Below, piece by piece: positions 15,646 to 25,500 of a stretch of DNA of 54,693 nt (position 1 is the stretch's first letter; each line of letters opens with the position of its first letter). The notes beneath the pieces were generated by a model. That model searched no databases. It saw only the letters and a list, made by a program, of their open reading frames with translations, and was not told where the DNA came from. The position numbers were made by a program, and so were the translations under genes. The DNA comes from CAZQIC01 sp964593555 (GTDB lineage: Bacteria; Bacteroidota; Bacteroidia; JAFLBG01): assembly GCA_964593555.1 (NCBI GenBank), contig CAZQIC010000014.1, positions 1 to 54,693 on the forward strand, written 5' to 3'.

Positions 15646-16527
15646 TTAATTTATAATACTATTTCTAATATACTCAATTTTGGGAGATATTTCACCTAAT
15701 TGTTCGGGTGTAAGTGCGGATACCGTTCCACTACTGCTAATTGTAGTGATTTTGGTCTGTGGATCTGTTTTGGCAACCGGATTATCAGAGGATGCTTTTA
15801 TTGGCTCATATACCTTTTTAAGTTCCTTTAGTAAAGTTACAATATTGCCGATTGACTCATCATTTGGATAGCTTTCCAAAAGACCAATAAGATTATTTAA
15901 AGATAATTTTTGTTCAGCAATTCTTTTAAGCACAGCTTCGTTCCTTGTCTCACCTGCAATTTTGGAGGCAATGTATAACCCTTCGACCCAGCCGCCAGCA
16001 AGAATTAAAGCCGATACTGAAGCCCTGTTCTCATCCTTAAGGCGAGAGTCGGCTTCCCAATACGCCTCAGAGATGATCAATAAAACAGAATCCCTGTTAT
16101 CAGTATTGGCCTCCAGCCGCATTGCAATTGTTTCATCAAAAGCATTGCTGATGGCTAAACTTTTTGCAAGTGAATTCACGCGCTTCATATAGAGCATTGT
16201 TTCCTGTGCCTGATTGAAGATACTTGCCAAACTCATATCCGTGCCATACACACCTAAATTCAATGCCATGTCGGAAGAGGAAGTATACTTGGAAATATTA
16301 TCAATAGGATTGAGATAATTTACATTGTATTTTGCACCTGATTTTTTTAATAAGGTCGCCATTTGTAAAGGAGATGGTATAGAATAAAAAACCTGATTGG
16401 CTTTTATTACTGTAGCAGCCGTGTCAACATTGGTAGAGTTTTCAACAACAACACTTCCTTGCTCATTACTACAGGAAACAACTAACACAAAAAACAAAAC
16501 CCCTAAAAGAAAGTTTAACTTGTTCAT
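15646..16527 (-). CDS. Predicted lipoprotein, helical, unknown function
   Basis: The best start is the ATG at 16527, giving MNKLNFLLGVLFFVLVVSC with the lipidated Cys at 19; a TTG nine bases upstream overlaps the promoter element and is less likely. About 293 residues, mostly helical. Segments such as LNLGVYGTDMSLASIFNQAQ, ETMLYMKRVNSLAKSL and LILAGGWVEGLYIASKIA suggest a bundle of helices. Paired with the exported protein at 15190, with which it shares a transcript. Known only as an uncharacterised type of Bacteroidota lipoprotein; no function inferred. Confidence 0.75.
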   Translation of the reverse strand: MNKLNFLLGVLFFVLVVSCSNEQGSVVVENSTNVDTAATVIKANQVFYSIPSPLQMATLLKKSGAKYNVNYLNPIDNISKYTSSSDMALNLGVYGTDMSLASIFNQAQETMLYMKRVNSLAKSLAISNAFDETIAMRLEANTDNRDSVLLIISEAYWEADSRLKDENRASVSALILAGGWVEGLYIASKIAGETRNEAVLKRIAEQKLSLNNLIGLLESYPNDESIGNIVTLLKELKKVYEPIKASSDNPVAKTDPQTKITTISSSGTVSALTPEQLGEISPKIEYIRNSIIN

Positions 16528-16533
16528 GTGGCA

Positions 16534-16541
16534 CAAAGATA
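16534..16541 (-). promoter_or_regulatory. -7 promoter element TATCTTTG, six bases before the ATG
   Basis: Minus-strand TATCTTTG, then TGCCAC, then the ATG at 16527. The expected transcript starts at or next to the start codon. No -33 partner is evident. Confidence 0.45.
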
Positions 16542-16569
16542 AGAATTTTTAGCTAGTAAGCCTGCGGTA

Positions 16570-19395
16570 TTAATGTGCTTCAAGCCATGTATTACCTGCC
16601 CCAATCTCAACTTCAATTGGAACACTCATAGGTATTGCATTGCTCATCTTATCTTTTATGATTGCTTTTACTTGTTCCAGCTCGGGCTTGTATGCATCAA
16701 AAACCAACTCATCATGCACCTGAAGAAGCATTTTTGTTTTTAGATTTAAAGATGTTAACTGTTCGTGAACCTTTATCATGGCGATCTTGATCATGTCCGC
16801 TGCAGATCCCTGTATTGGCGCATTAATGGCGTTCCTCTCCGCAAAGCCTCTGACCACCGCATTTTTTGAATTTATATCGCGCAAATATCTTCTTCTTCCT
16901 AAAATAGTTTCTACATAACCTTTCTCACGGGCAACCTCAACACTTTGATCCATGTAATCCTTTACTCCGGAATACTTGACAAAATATTGCTCGATAATAT
17001 TTTTTGCTTCGGCCCTTGCAATATTTAATCGCTCGGATAATCCAAACGCAGATATACCATAAATGATACCGAAGTTTACCATCTTGGCATTGCGGCGCAT
17101 ATCCGAAGTAACTTCTTCGAGCGTTACACCATATACTTTCGCAGCTGTTGCAGAGTGTATATCCTGACCACTTCGGAATGCTTCGATCATTCCGGGATCT
17201 TTACTTAGCTCCGCAATTATTCGTAATTCTATTTGAGAATAATCGGCCGACAAAAGAATAAAATCTGAATTCCTTGGAACAAAAGCTTTACGCACTTCCC
17301 TACCCTTTGTTGTTCTGATAGGAATATTCTGCAGGTTAGGATTGTCGGAACTCAATCGCCCTGTAACAGCCACCACCTGGTTATACGATGTATGAATTTT
17401 TCCTGTGTTTGGATTTATTAATTCAGGCAAAGTATCTACGTATGTATTTTTTAATTTTTTTAACTCGCGATACTCCAGTATTTTTTCTACGATGGGATGT
17501 TTTCCTACCAATTTAATCAACACATCTTCACCGGTAGCGTACTGTCCTGTTTTTGTCTTCTTTGGTTTCTCAACAATTTTTAACACTTCGAAAAGCACAT
17601 CACCAACTTGTTTTGGAGAAGCAATATTAAAAGATGTGCCTGCAAGCTTTTGTATATCTGCCTCTAATGTTATGATGTCTTTTTCAAGTTCAATAGAAAA
17701 TTCTTTCAGTGCGGGTACATCTAATTTTATTCCTTCAGATTCCATTGCCGCAAGTACCGGGATCAACGGCATTTCCACCTCTTCAAATAATTTTGAAGCA
17801 TGGGCAGCAGTTAACATGGGCTCGAATTTATTTTTTAACTGCAGGGTAACATCTGCATCTTCTGCTGCATATTCTTTAATTTGTTCCAACGGGACATCGC
17901 GCATACTCAATTGCTGTTTCCCTCTTTTTCCAATAAGAGTTTCAATTGAAACGGGAGAATATGTTAAATATGTTTCAGCGAGCAAATTCATATTATGACG
18001 CATATCAGGTTGAATAAGAAAATGCGCCACCATTGTATCGAACAAAACCCCCTTCAAATTAACACCGTAACGTTTAAGTACACTCAGGTCATATTTTATA
18101 TTCTGTCCGATTTTTTTTATCGACGGATTTTCAAAAATACCAGCAAACTCATGAACAATTTTTTTTGCCTCATTAAAATCATGAGGCATTGTTACATAAT
18201 AAGCCTCACCGGGTTTAATTGAGAATGACATTCCAACAATGTCAGCATTATGCGCATCAAGGCCCGTTGTTTCTGTATCAAAACAAACTTCATTTTCTTT
18301 TATAAGTTGTGCAACCAGTTCAGCACGTTTTCCTGTATCATCAATTAATACATAATTATGCGGAATATCATTTATGGTTTTGTAATCAACAACAACATGT
18401 TCATCAGCTACCTCCGCCTCCAATGTTTCGGTGGCTTGACCAAACATATCCATTTGACCATTTACAGCCGCAGGTTTCTTTTTTACCTCTGCAGGTTCAG
18501 AAGAAGTCCCACCGGTTTCTCCTAAAATCTGCTCTGCAAGTCTGCGAAATTCTAATTCATTAAATAATTCTTTGAGTGCATCCTTGTTTATTTCTTTCCT
18601 TAAAAGACCAGCCTCATCCAACTCAACGGGCACATCACAAATAATTGTTGCGAGCCGCTTTGATTGAATTGCCATCTCGCTGTTTTGCTCAACTTTCTCT
18701 TTTAATTTACCAGTAAGCTTCGATGTGTTTTGCAATAAATTTTCAATACTTCCAAAATCCTTAATGAGTTTAATTGCAGTTTTTTCTCCAACACCAGGAA
18801 TACCCGGTATATTATCGACCTTATCACCCATCAAACCGAGAATATCTATGAGCTGATCGACGTTTTCTATTTCCCATTTAAGGCAAATCTCTTTCACACC
18901 CATTATCTCGGCACCATTACCAAGCCTTGCAGGTTTATAAATAAAAATATTTTCGGAGACAAGCTGACCATAATCTTTATCGGGTGTCATCATGTAAGTG
19001 ATATACCCTTTTTGTTCTGCCTTTTTTGCAAGTGTGCCAATAACATCATCGGCTTCAAACCCATCCATTGCTATAACAGGAATGTTAAATGCTTCGATAA
19101 GCTTTACTATGTATGGAATGGCTTTAGAAAGATCTTCAGGCATTTCTTCACGGTTCGCCTTGTAAGACTCAAATTCTACGTGACGCTGCGTAGGGGCAGC
19201 CGTATCAAACACCACAGCAATGTGGCTTGGTTTTTCTTTTTTTAATATCTCCAGTAATGTATTTGTGAACCCAAAAACAGCAGAAGTATTCAACCCTTTT
19301 GAATTTATCCGGTGATTGTTACTAAAAGCAAAATAAGCCCTGTACACCAAGGCCATTGCATCCAGTAAAAAAAGTTTTTTATTATTCTCTGCCAT
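16570..19395 (-). CDS. polA: DNA polymerase I
   Basis: 941 residues with all three activities. The 5'-3' exonuclease (about 1-290) has FLLDAMALVYRAYFAF, the acidic GFEADDVIGTLA and TPDKDYGQLV motifs, and the helix-hairpin-helix near GIPGVGEKTA. The 3'-5' proofreading domain keeps its acidic residues in CFDTETTGLDAH, GQNIKYDLSVL and AAEDADVTLQL. The polymerase domain has motif A (LSADYSQIELRIIAELS), motif B (RRNAKMVNFGIIYG) and motif C (LLQVHDELVFDA). It fills Okazaki gaps and takes part in repair. It ends 42 bases before the lipoprotein ATG and has no obvious operon partner. Confidence 0.98.
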   Translation of the reverse strand: MAENNKKLFLLDAMALVYRAYFAFSNNHRINSKGLNTSAVFGFTNTLLEILKKEKPSHIAVVFDTAAPTQRHVEFESYKANREEMPEDLSKAIPYIVKLIEAFNIPVIAMDGFEADDVIGTLAKKAEQKGYITYMMTPDKDYGQLVSENIFIYKPARLGNGAEIMGVKEICLKWEIENVDQLIDILGLMGDKVDNIPGIPGVGEKTAIKLIKDFGSIENLLQNTSKLTGKLKEKVEQNSEMAIQSKRLATIICDVPVELDEAGLLRKEINKDALKELFNELEFRRLAEQILGETGGTSSEPAEVKKKPAAVNGQMDMFGQATETLEAEVADEHVVVDYKTINDIPHNYVLIDDTGKRAELVAQLIKENEVCFDTETTGLDAHNADIVGMSFSIKPGEAYYVTMPHDFNEAKKIVHEFAGIFENPSIKKIGQNIKYDLSVLKRYGVNLKGVLFDTMVAHFLIQPDMRHNMNLLAETYLTYSPVSIETLIGKRGKQQLSMRDVPLEQIKEYAAEDADVTLQLKNKFEPMLTAAHASKLFEEVEMPLIPVLAAMESEGIKLDVPALKEFSIELEKDIITLEADIQKLAGTSFNIASPKQVGDVLFEVLKIVEKPKKTKTGQYATGEDVLIKLVGKHPIVEKILEYRELKKLKNTYVDTLPELINPNTGKIHTSYNQVVAVTGRLSSDNPNLQNIPIRTTKGREVRKAFVPRNSDFILLSADYSQIELRIIAELSKDPGMIEAFRSGQDIHSATAAKVYGVTLEEVTSDMRRNAKMVNFGIIYGISAFGLSERLNIARAEAKNIIEQYFVKYSGVKDYMDQSVEVAREKGYVETILGRRRYLRDINSKNAVVRGFAERNAINAPIQGSAADMIKIAMIKVHEQLTSLNLKTKMLLQVHDELVFDAYKPELEQVKAIIKDKMSNAIPMSVPIEVEIGAGNTWLEAH

Positions 19396-19484
19396 CGCTT
19401 AGCCTTATATTTTATTCAATTTCTTAGAGTGAAAATAAGCATTATCTCAACACCTGCTAAAAATTTAGAGCGAATGTATTCAAT

Positions 19485-19517
19485 AAAAAAGCCCCTCCGT
19501 TTCGGGAGAGGCTTTTT
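19485..19517 (-). terminator. Two-way rho-independent terminator after the lipocalin-like gene
   Basis: A-rich AAAAAGCC-C-CTCC and GGAG-A-GGCTTTTT arms form a hairpin with one mismatch and T tracts in both directions. It lies 20 bases downstream of the lipocalin-like gene (stop at 19535). Confidence 0.85.
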
Positions 19518-19534
19518 ACTATTAAAGAACAAAA

Positions 19535-19915
19535 TTATTTTTTCTTCAATACTATTGCATCACTACCGTCAGTGTCGGTCAAAGTTAAATCTGTTTTCGA
19601 GTAATCTTTAATTAAAGAAACATCACCTGTAGTTTCTCCTGTTTCAGTCATAGTGATCTTTGTATCATCTTCTAATACATAAGTTCCTGTTTCAGTATCA
19701 CTAACTCCACTGAAAGTAAAAGTGGTTACATAAGCACCTTTACCCTTTTTATCTTTTGTAAATTTAATTACAACTGACTCGCCAGATCCAAGAGCAGTTC
19801 CATCGATAGTAACTACATTCCACTCGCCATCAAGACGTTTGTTTAATTTATTTGATTTAGAGCAAGATGCGAACATGATCGCAACTGCAAACATAACTGC
19901 AAAAATTTTTTTCAT
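19535..19915 (-). CDS. Lipocalin-like lipoprotein
   Basis: 126 residues. MKKIFAVMFAVAIMFASC is an SPII signal with Cys18, then a SKSNKLNKRLDGEW entry to a lipocalin-like barrel. D-G-E-W-N-V near 30-35 and the ordered strands (VVIKFTKDKKGKGAY, TGTYVLEDDTKITMT, TDLTLTDTDGSDAIVL) match the small lipocalin-type domains frequent in Bacteroidota. Ligand unknown. It has its own -33/-7 promoter and terminator, so it is a single-gene unit. Confidence 0.8.
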   Translation of the reverse strand: MKKIFAVMFAVAIMFASCSKSNKLNKRLDGEWNVVTIDGTALGSGESVVIKFTKDKKGKGAYVTTFTFSGVSDTETGTYVLEDDTKITMTETGETTGDVSLIKDYSKTDLTLTDTDGSDAIVLKKK

Positions 19916-19943
19916 TTTTCTTGTTTTTAAAGATTTTATGGCG

Positions 19944-19974
19944 CAAAGGTAAAAAAATGGAGCGGAATACCAAA
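19944..19974 (-). promoter_or_regulatory. Bacteroidota-type promoter, TTTG-N19-TACCTTTG
   Basis: On the minus strand TTTG (19974-19971) and TACCTTTG (19951-19944) are 19 bases apart. The lipocalin-like ATG follows 28 bases after the -7 element. Confidence 0.75.
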
Positions 19975-19977
19975 AAT

Positions 19978-20199
19978 CTAATATTCGTCCTCGTTAAAGA
20001 AGAAATCCTCTTTGGTAGGATAATCTGGCCATATTTCTTCTATCGACTCATATGCCTCCCCTTCGTCTTCCATTTCCTGAAGGTTCTCAATTACCTCCAT
20101 GGGAGCTCCTGAACGAATAGCAAAATCTATTAACTCGTCCTTAACTGCAGGCCAAGGTGCATCTTCTAAATATGAGGCTAATTCAAGTGTCCAGTACAT
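19978..20199 (-). CDS. DUF2795-type small acidic protein
   Basis: 73 residues, very acidic. MYWTLELASYLEDAPWPAVK followed by DELIDFAIRSGAP and VIENLQEME matches the DUF2795 pattern, a small domain common in Bacteroidota and actinobacteria that has no known biochemical role. The end is a conserved-looking WPDYPTKEDFFFNEDEY tail. It has its own promoter with a long leader of about 140 bases. No partner gene is evident. Confidence 0.8.
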   Translation of the reverse strand: MYWTLELASYLEDAPWPAVKDELIDFAIRSGAPMEVIENLQEMEDEGEAYESIEEIWPDYPTKEDFFFNEDEY

Positions 20200-20338
20200 T
20201 ATAATTTTTTTTAACTGTTTATTTGCTCTTACCGGATTGATATTTCTTAACGAAAGTTCTACTTTTTTGTTACGTCGAAGCCTAAAAACCCAACCTTAAA
20301 AGACCTAACAAAAAATGAACCAATCCTGTTTATTTGTG

Positions 20339-20368
20339 CAAAAGTAAAAATTTATGGATAGCAACAAA
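20339..20368 (-). promoter_or_regulatory. Bacteroidota-type promoter, TTTG-N18-TACTTTTG
   Basis: Minus-strand TTTG (20368-20365) and TACTTTTG (20346-20339), spacing 18. The DUF2795 gene starts 139 bases after the -7 element, a leader longer than usual in this window. Confidence 0.7.
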
Positions 20369-20430
20369 ATCTTGTTGAAAAATTTCACATTAATATATTT
20401 AGGTAAGTCAATTTTGTCGCCTCTAAAATA

Positions 20431-20979
20431 TCACATCCGGGGCTTCCAGGGAGTCTCTTTTGCCCCTAAATCCTTGGATAATTTGCGTGATAGTACAAAA
20501 AGGTAATCCGAAAGGCGATTAAGGTATTTAACAATTATTTCATCAACCTTATCCAATTCAGCAAGTTTAATGGTATTTCGCTCGGCTCTACGGCAAACAC
20601 AGCGCGCGAGGTGACAATATGATACAGTACTATGGCCTCCGGGCAATACAAACGACCTCATTTCAGGCAACTCCTCATTCATGGTATCTATCTCCTTCTC
20701 CAATAATATTACATCTTCTTCGCTAATTTGCGGAACCTTCATTTTAGACTTTACCGGATCAGAGGCTAAAAGGGAACCAATGGTAAAAAGCCTATCCTGT
20801 ATTTCGATCAATATTTCTTTATAATGCTCTTTTATATCCTGGTCCCTGATAAGCCCAATAAAAGAATTGAGTTCATCAACTGTACCATATGCTTCAATAC
20901 GTATATGGTGCTTAGGAACCCTTGTGCCACCTATTAATGAGGTTTGTCCTTTGTCGCCGGTTTTAGTATATATTTTCAT
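20431..20979 (-). CDS. Cob(I)yrinic acid a,c-diamide adenosyltransferase, PduO type
   Basis: 182 residues. ATP:corrinoid adenosyltransferase that makes adenosylcobalamin. MKIYTKTGDKGQTSLIGG is the ATP-binding N-terminal motif, with RIEAYGTVDELNSFIG following, and the helical core has HLARCVCRRAERNTI and YLNRLSDYLFVLSR, all typical of the PduO family. Starts 10 bases after the ABC ATPase gene and is probably in the same operon. Cobalamin synthesis genes are not nearby, so the cell may salvage corrinoids. Confidence 0.93.
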   Translation of the reverse strand: MKIYTKTGDKGQTSLIGGTRVPKHHIRIEAYGTVDELNSFIGLIRDQDIKEHYKEILIEIQDRLFTIGSLLASDPVKSKMKVPQISEEDVILLEKEIDTMNEELPEMRSFVLPGGHSTVSYCHLARCVCRRAERNTIKLAELDKVDEIIVKYLNRLSDYLFVLSRKLSKDLGAKETPWKPRM

Positions 20980-20989
20980 TGGGCATTAA

Positions 20990-21709
20990 TTAAACTGTTG
21001 ACATTACCTTATTAATGTTTTTATTTAAAACATCCGACTCAACAAGGCCATCCTTTAATCTCACAATACGGTGCGCGTACTGGGCAATATCCTCCTCATG
21101 TGTAACAATAATTATTGTGTTCCCCCTCGCATGTATTTCCTGAATGAGGCCCATGATCTCTATTGAGGTTTTAGAATCGAGATTGCCTGTAGGCTCATCG
21201 GCCAAAATAATAGAAGGAGAATTCACCAGGGCGCGTGCAACAGCCACCCTTTGCCTTTGACCCCCGGAAAGTTCATTAGGCTTATGCGTCATCCTATCCT
21301 TCAACCCTACCTGCTCCAGCACTTCTTCCCCTCTTTTCTTTCTTTCGTCCTTAACCCAAGCTGCATATACTAATGGCAAAACAACATTCTCCAATGCTGT
21401 GGCACGGGGCAATAGGTTAAATGTTTGAAACACGAAGCCTATCTCTTTGTTCCGCACTTCTGCAAGTTCATCATCCAGCATTTTAGCAACTGACTTTCCG
21501 TTCAAAATATATTCGCCGCCTGATGGTGTATCAAGGCAGCCCAATATATTCATTAGTGTTGATTTGCCCGAACCGGATGGTCCCATTAAAGCCACATATT
21601 CATTTTTTTTTACCTCAATGGAAACATCACGCAATGCGTGAATTACTTCGCTGCCAATTTTATATACCCTGGATATATTTGTGATCTTTATAAGCGAATC
21701 GAGCATCAT
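20990..21709 (-). CDS. ABC transporter ATP-binding protein (LolD/MacB family)
   Basis: 239 residues. Walker A GPSGSGKST near 43-51, signature LSGGQRQR near 147-154, Walker B IILADEPTGNLDS near 165-177 and the switch histidine in IVTHEED. The order and the PTGNLDS element fit the family of ATPases that pair with FtsX/MacB/LolCE-type permeases and work on lipoproteins, peptides or cell division. No permease is encoded beside it, so its partner is outside the window. The start could be either of two adjacent ATG codons (21709 or 21706). Upstream of the cobalamin adenosyltransferase. Has an internal promoter in the end of the preceding methyltransferase gene. Confidence 0.9.
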   Translation of the reverse strand: MMLDSLIKITNISRVYKIGSEVIHALRDVSIEVKKNEYVALMGPSGSGKSTLMNILGCLDTPSGGEYILNGKSVAKMLDDELAEVRNKEIGFVFQTFNLLPRATALENVVLPLVYAAWVKDERKKRGEEVLEQVGLKDRMTHKPNELSGGQRQRVAVARALVNSPSIILADEPTGNLDSKTSIEIMGLIQEIHARGNTIIIVTHEEDIAQYAHRIVRLKDGLVESDVLNKNINKVMSTV

Positions 21710-21714
21710 GAATA

Positions 21715-21743
21715 CAAAAGTAGGGTTAATATCTAATTACAAA
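21715..21743 (-). promoter_or_regulatory. Promoter TTTG-N17-TACTTTTG within the end of the upstream gene
   Basis: Minus-strand TTTG (21743-21740) and TACTTTTG (21722-21715), spacing 17. The ABC ATPase ATG follows after five bases. The -33 part lies in the last codons of the methyltransferase gene (stop at 21726). Confidence 0.6.
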
Positions 21744-22514
21744 GTGTTCTTTTGCCTGATCTTTACGGATAAAGACTATTCCCATAAAAAAAAGATCGAG
21801 GGTTACAGTAACTTCATCCCGCTCTTTGATAATTTCCCATGCTTCCATCATTCCTTTTGACCAGCGTATGTCATCGAAAACGAAAACGGTACCATTATGT
21901 GAGGCAGCAAGGCATTTTTCAAAATATGTTAACGTCGCTTCTTTTTTATGATTACCGTCGATAAAAACAAAATCGAGTTTTTTCAATTTTTCAATACAGT
22001 AATTTATTTTTTCATCAAAACTTCCTGTGACCACCTCCGCATTTTTAATGCCCAGATCATTTATGTTTTTTTTTGCGACCTCAGCGATGGTGTCGCCTCC
22101 TTCCATGCTTAAAACAGCGGCTTCAGCTTGTGCTTTTGCCATGTAAGAAGTCGTGATCCCAAGAGAAGTTCCAAATTCTAAAATTGTTGTGGGTTTAAAA
22201 TATTCCACGAGGTTATATATAAGCTGTGCATACTTTTTATTTTTCAGGGAGTGTTTTGCTATTTCCTTTACTAGCCGCCTTTGCATGAGGCCCGAGGTTG
22301 ATCCTGCACCCAGATCTTGTATCTCAAGCACAGAATTATCTTTCAATAATTTTTTACGCTGATCTTCTATTGATTTAAAAAAAAGGGGGGCTTCCTTTTT
22401 TAAAATTGCTTCTGTATAAAGCTTGTAGACAAATGGTGAATGCAAACCATGTTTGGTTTTAGCGCTCAGCAGATATTTTATATATGGAAAAAATAAGTTG
22501 ATCCCTGATTGCAT
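21726..22514 (-). CDS. Predicted O-methyltransferase (class I SAM)
   Basis: 262 residues. LEFGTSLGITTSYMAKA near 115-131 is motif I, AVLSMEGGDTIAEVAKK follows as the acidic strand, and FVFIDGNHKKEATLTYFEK is the metal-binding D-G-x-H region of the catechol O-methyltransferase/YrrM group. The N-terminal region (YIKYLLSAKTKHGLHSPFVY) is a Bacteroidota-specific helix. Substrate unknown. It precedes the ABC ATPase by 16 bases and lies 35 bases downstream of the large subtilase gene on the same strand. Confidence 0.85.
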   Translation of the reverse strand: MQSGINLFFPYIKYLLSAKTKHGLHSPFVYKLYTEAILKKEAPLFFKSIEDQRKKLLKDNSVLEIQDLGAGSTSGLMQRRLVKEIAKHSLKNKKYAQLIYNLVEYFKPTTILEFGTSLGITTSYMAKAQAEAAVLSMEGGDTIAEVAKKNINDLGIKNAEVVTGSFDEKINYCIEKLKKLDFVFIDGNHKKEATLTYFEKCLAASHNGTVFVFDDIRWSKGMMEAWEIIKERDEVTVTLDLFFMGIVFIRKDQAKEHFVIRY

Positions 22515-22549
22515 AGTGAAACGCTCGGCAAAAAATTAAGAAGATACCA

Positions 22550-25500
22550 TCAATAAACAATAACCTTCTTAGTTGATGAGTACCCATCTTCCCTCCATTC
22601 AATAAAATATATACCAACAGGCAGGGAAGTAAAATTCTGATCAACCGTTTTTAAACCAATAGATCCTGATGAATATTGAGTTGCTATAACAGCGCCAAGG
22701 CTATTGATAATATTTATTTTAGCCTCACCCAATGAAAGGGAAACTATTTTCAGATTTTTTGTTGCATGATCGTATTGCAAAATCAACTCCCTGTTATTTT
22801 CAATTTCACTTACCGATGCGCAGCTCACAACAATTGTTCTTGTATACGAACTGTCCATAAAACAGGAATTGTTTGCATATAATTTTGCATTATAGGAACC
22901 GGCAGTATTGTAACGTGCTGTTACTAATGGAGAACTAGAAGTAGAAGGTGTTGCGCCTTGAAGTCTCCAGCCAAATGTAGTAGCACCTGTTGTAGAAGAA
23001 GCATTGAATGTAATTGAATCGCCAACACAGATAGCAGTAGATACAGGGGATACACTTACTGCAGGCGGAGCCTCGACCGCTATATTTACATTTGAATTTC
23101 CAAAACATCCGTTCGCACCGGTACCAATAACATTATATGTTGTACTTACAGTTGGTGATGCCACAACGGTTGGACCCGTCGCACTGCTCAAACCAGTTGG
23201 AGGACTCCATGCATAAGAAGTTGCCCCGCTGGCTGTTAGCGACGACGAACCCGAAAGACAAATACTATTACCCGAACTTGTAACCGAAACGGAAGGATTT
23301 GCTTTTATTGTTACTGTAGTAACCAATGAATCCAGTTGATCGCAACCACCTCCAATGACATACAACTTAACATTGTAAGTTCCGGGAGTATTATAAAGGA
23401 CCGATTGCTGAACATTGCTTGACCTCGATGGATTTCCGCCGGTAAATACCCATAGCAACGTATCCTCATATGTAGAACCCGTCGCATTAAAATTTACGCT
23501 ATTCCCCTGGCAAATATTTGTTGCACTTTGAGTAAACGTAGCAATGGCAGGAGCATCTGTTATAATAGGATGCATTACCAACGAAATATCTAAATTCCAT
23601 GCGCTTCCTGTTGTGTATTGGTGCCAACTGTTATCCGACTGCTGCTCCCATACTGCACTGGGTGTTGTTTCGCCATCTGTATTACTATATATAGAAAGAG
23701 AATCCTTAGGATTTCCGCCCCAGTTTAAATTACTCATGTCTATACTAACAAAAAACTTTTTTGAGGCGGGAAGAGAAACAGGATTTGGAAAAATAAGATT
23801 AGTATACTTCCCCCCGCTTACATCACTTCTTATTTTTGCAATTGTTGTATTCATTGAAGTGAGCTGTGTTCCCGGGCTTCCGCTTGTACCATCATATACG
23901 CGGAGTGTAACAACTTTACTTGTATTTGATGAGTATGCTTTTCCAAAGCCGGTGTATACACCGGTGATAAAGGTATAAGGCATTGCAGATGCATCAAAAT
24001 ACATTGCCTTTTGTTTATCACCAAAAGTATTCGTACCGTTTATATATCCATTTGTACCCGATGTATAATTCCCAATATTCCAGGAAGCAGGTAATGGATA
24101 ATTTATTATAGCGCAGCCACCACCGGCAACAACCGTTATATATCCCGTTTTAATCTCATTGTCGCTCCCGTACAAATTACCAGCCACTAGTGTAACCGTA
24201 TAAACTCCCGGAGTATTGTATGTAATTGGCGGAGGTGTTCTTCCATTAAAAGTCCCCGGTGTGCCACCTGCAAATCTCCAGTTCCATGAGGTTGGATTGT
24301 AAACCGACATGTCGGTAAAACTTACTACACCGCCTGCAGTAACCTTGGTTACGTTAGCAGTAAAATCGGCACGCGGAGCCCAATTAAGTGAAGCGGAAAT
24401 ACATTGCATAGCCGCGGATGCATTGATACGGCCGGCACCTAATTTTCCAGAGTAGCCGGGATTAAGTGAATTAATTGGTGTTGCATTAATTTTCAAACAA
24501 TTAATAATATCCGACTGTGTAAGACCAGTATTCAAAGATTTCATCAGCCCGCAAAGCCCGGTTACTAAAGGCGATGCCATTGATGTACCTGATTTTGTAC
24601 CGTATGTATTACCAACAGTTGTACTGTAAATATTACTTCCCGGGGCAGAAACATCTACCCATGAGCCGTAGTTGGAAAAGCTTGACCTGAGATCTCCATT
24701 ATCCGTTGCAGCAACCGAAACCACGTTATTGTATGCTGCCGGATAAAATCTTGTGCTGTCGCCATTATTACCCGCACCGGCAACTAAAATACTTCCTTGT
24801 GTGTAAGCCCAATTAATAACATTTTGTGCTGTTGTTGATGATCCTGTTCCACCCCATGACATATTGATCACATCGGCACCATTTGCGGCAGCATAAACTA
24901 TTCCATCATATCCATTAGTAATTACAGCTGCGGAGTTAGTGCACTTTATCGACATCAATTTAACGCTATAGCCTATTGATGCTACCCCAATGGAATTGTT
25001 GGAAGCAGCACAGCTAATACCTGCAACATGTGTCCCGTGCCCATAAGATGAAGTGGGTGGATTGGGATTATTGTCATTATCCGCAACATCAAAACCATTC
25101 CTATCATCAATGTATCCATTACCATCATCATCAATACCATTAGAATTATTATCGCCGGTATTTACCCATAAGCGCCCCGAAAGATCACCGTGTGTACGCT
25201 CTATTGCATCATCAACTATTGCAACGACAACAGTACTGCCGGTAGAAAAATAATTCCAGGCCGTTGAAGCATTTATTTTTGGCAAATGCCATTGCGAGCT
25301 ATAATCCGGATCGTTGGGTGTTAAAGAGACTTTATCCAATGGAACTCTTTCGGCATAGTTTACTTTACCGCTTGTTTCAAGATCACTGATCAGTTGCATT
25401 ACATTTTGTGGATTATCGAATTCGATCAAAAAAGTATTTGTCAGTGTCGATGAATTTTTAGCTGCAACAAACGGGCGGGATAATTTTTTAATAGAATATT

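Noticed and set aside
17405..17998. Long open frame on the plus strand opposite polA
   Set aside because: It lies fully inside the polA reading frame on the other strand, has no domain, no promoter and a composition typical of an antisense shadow of a conserved gene.
20990..22514. ABC ATPase as part of a new transporter or defence operon
   Set aside because: No permease, toxin, nuclease or sensor gene is beside it; neighbours are an O-methyltransferase and a cobalamin adenosyltransferase.
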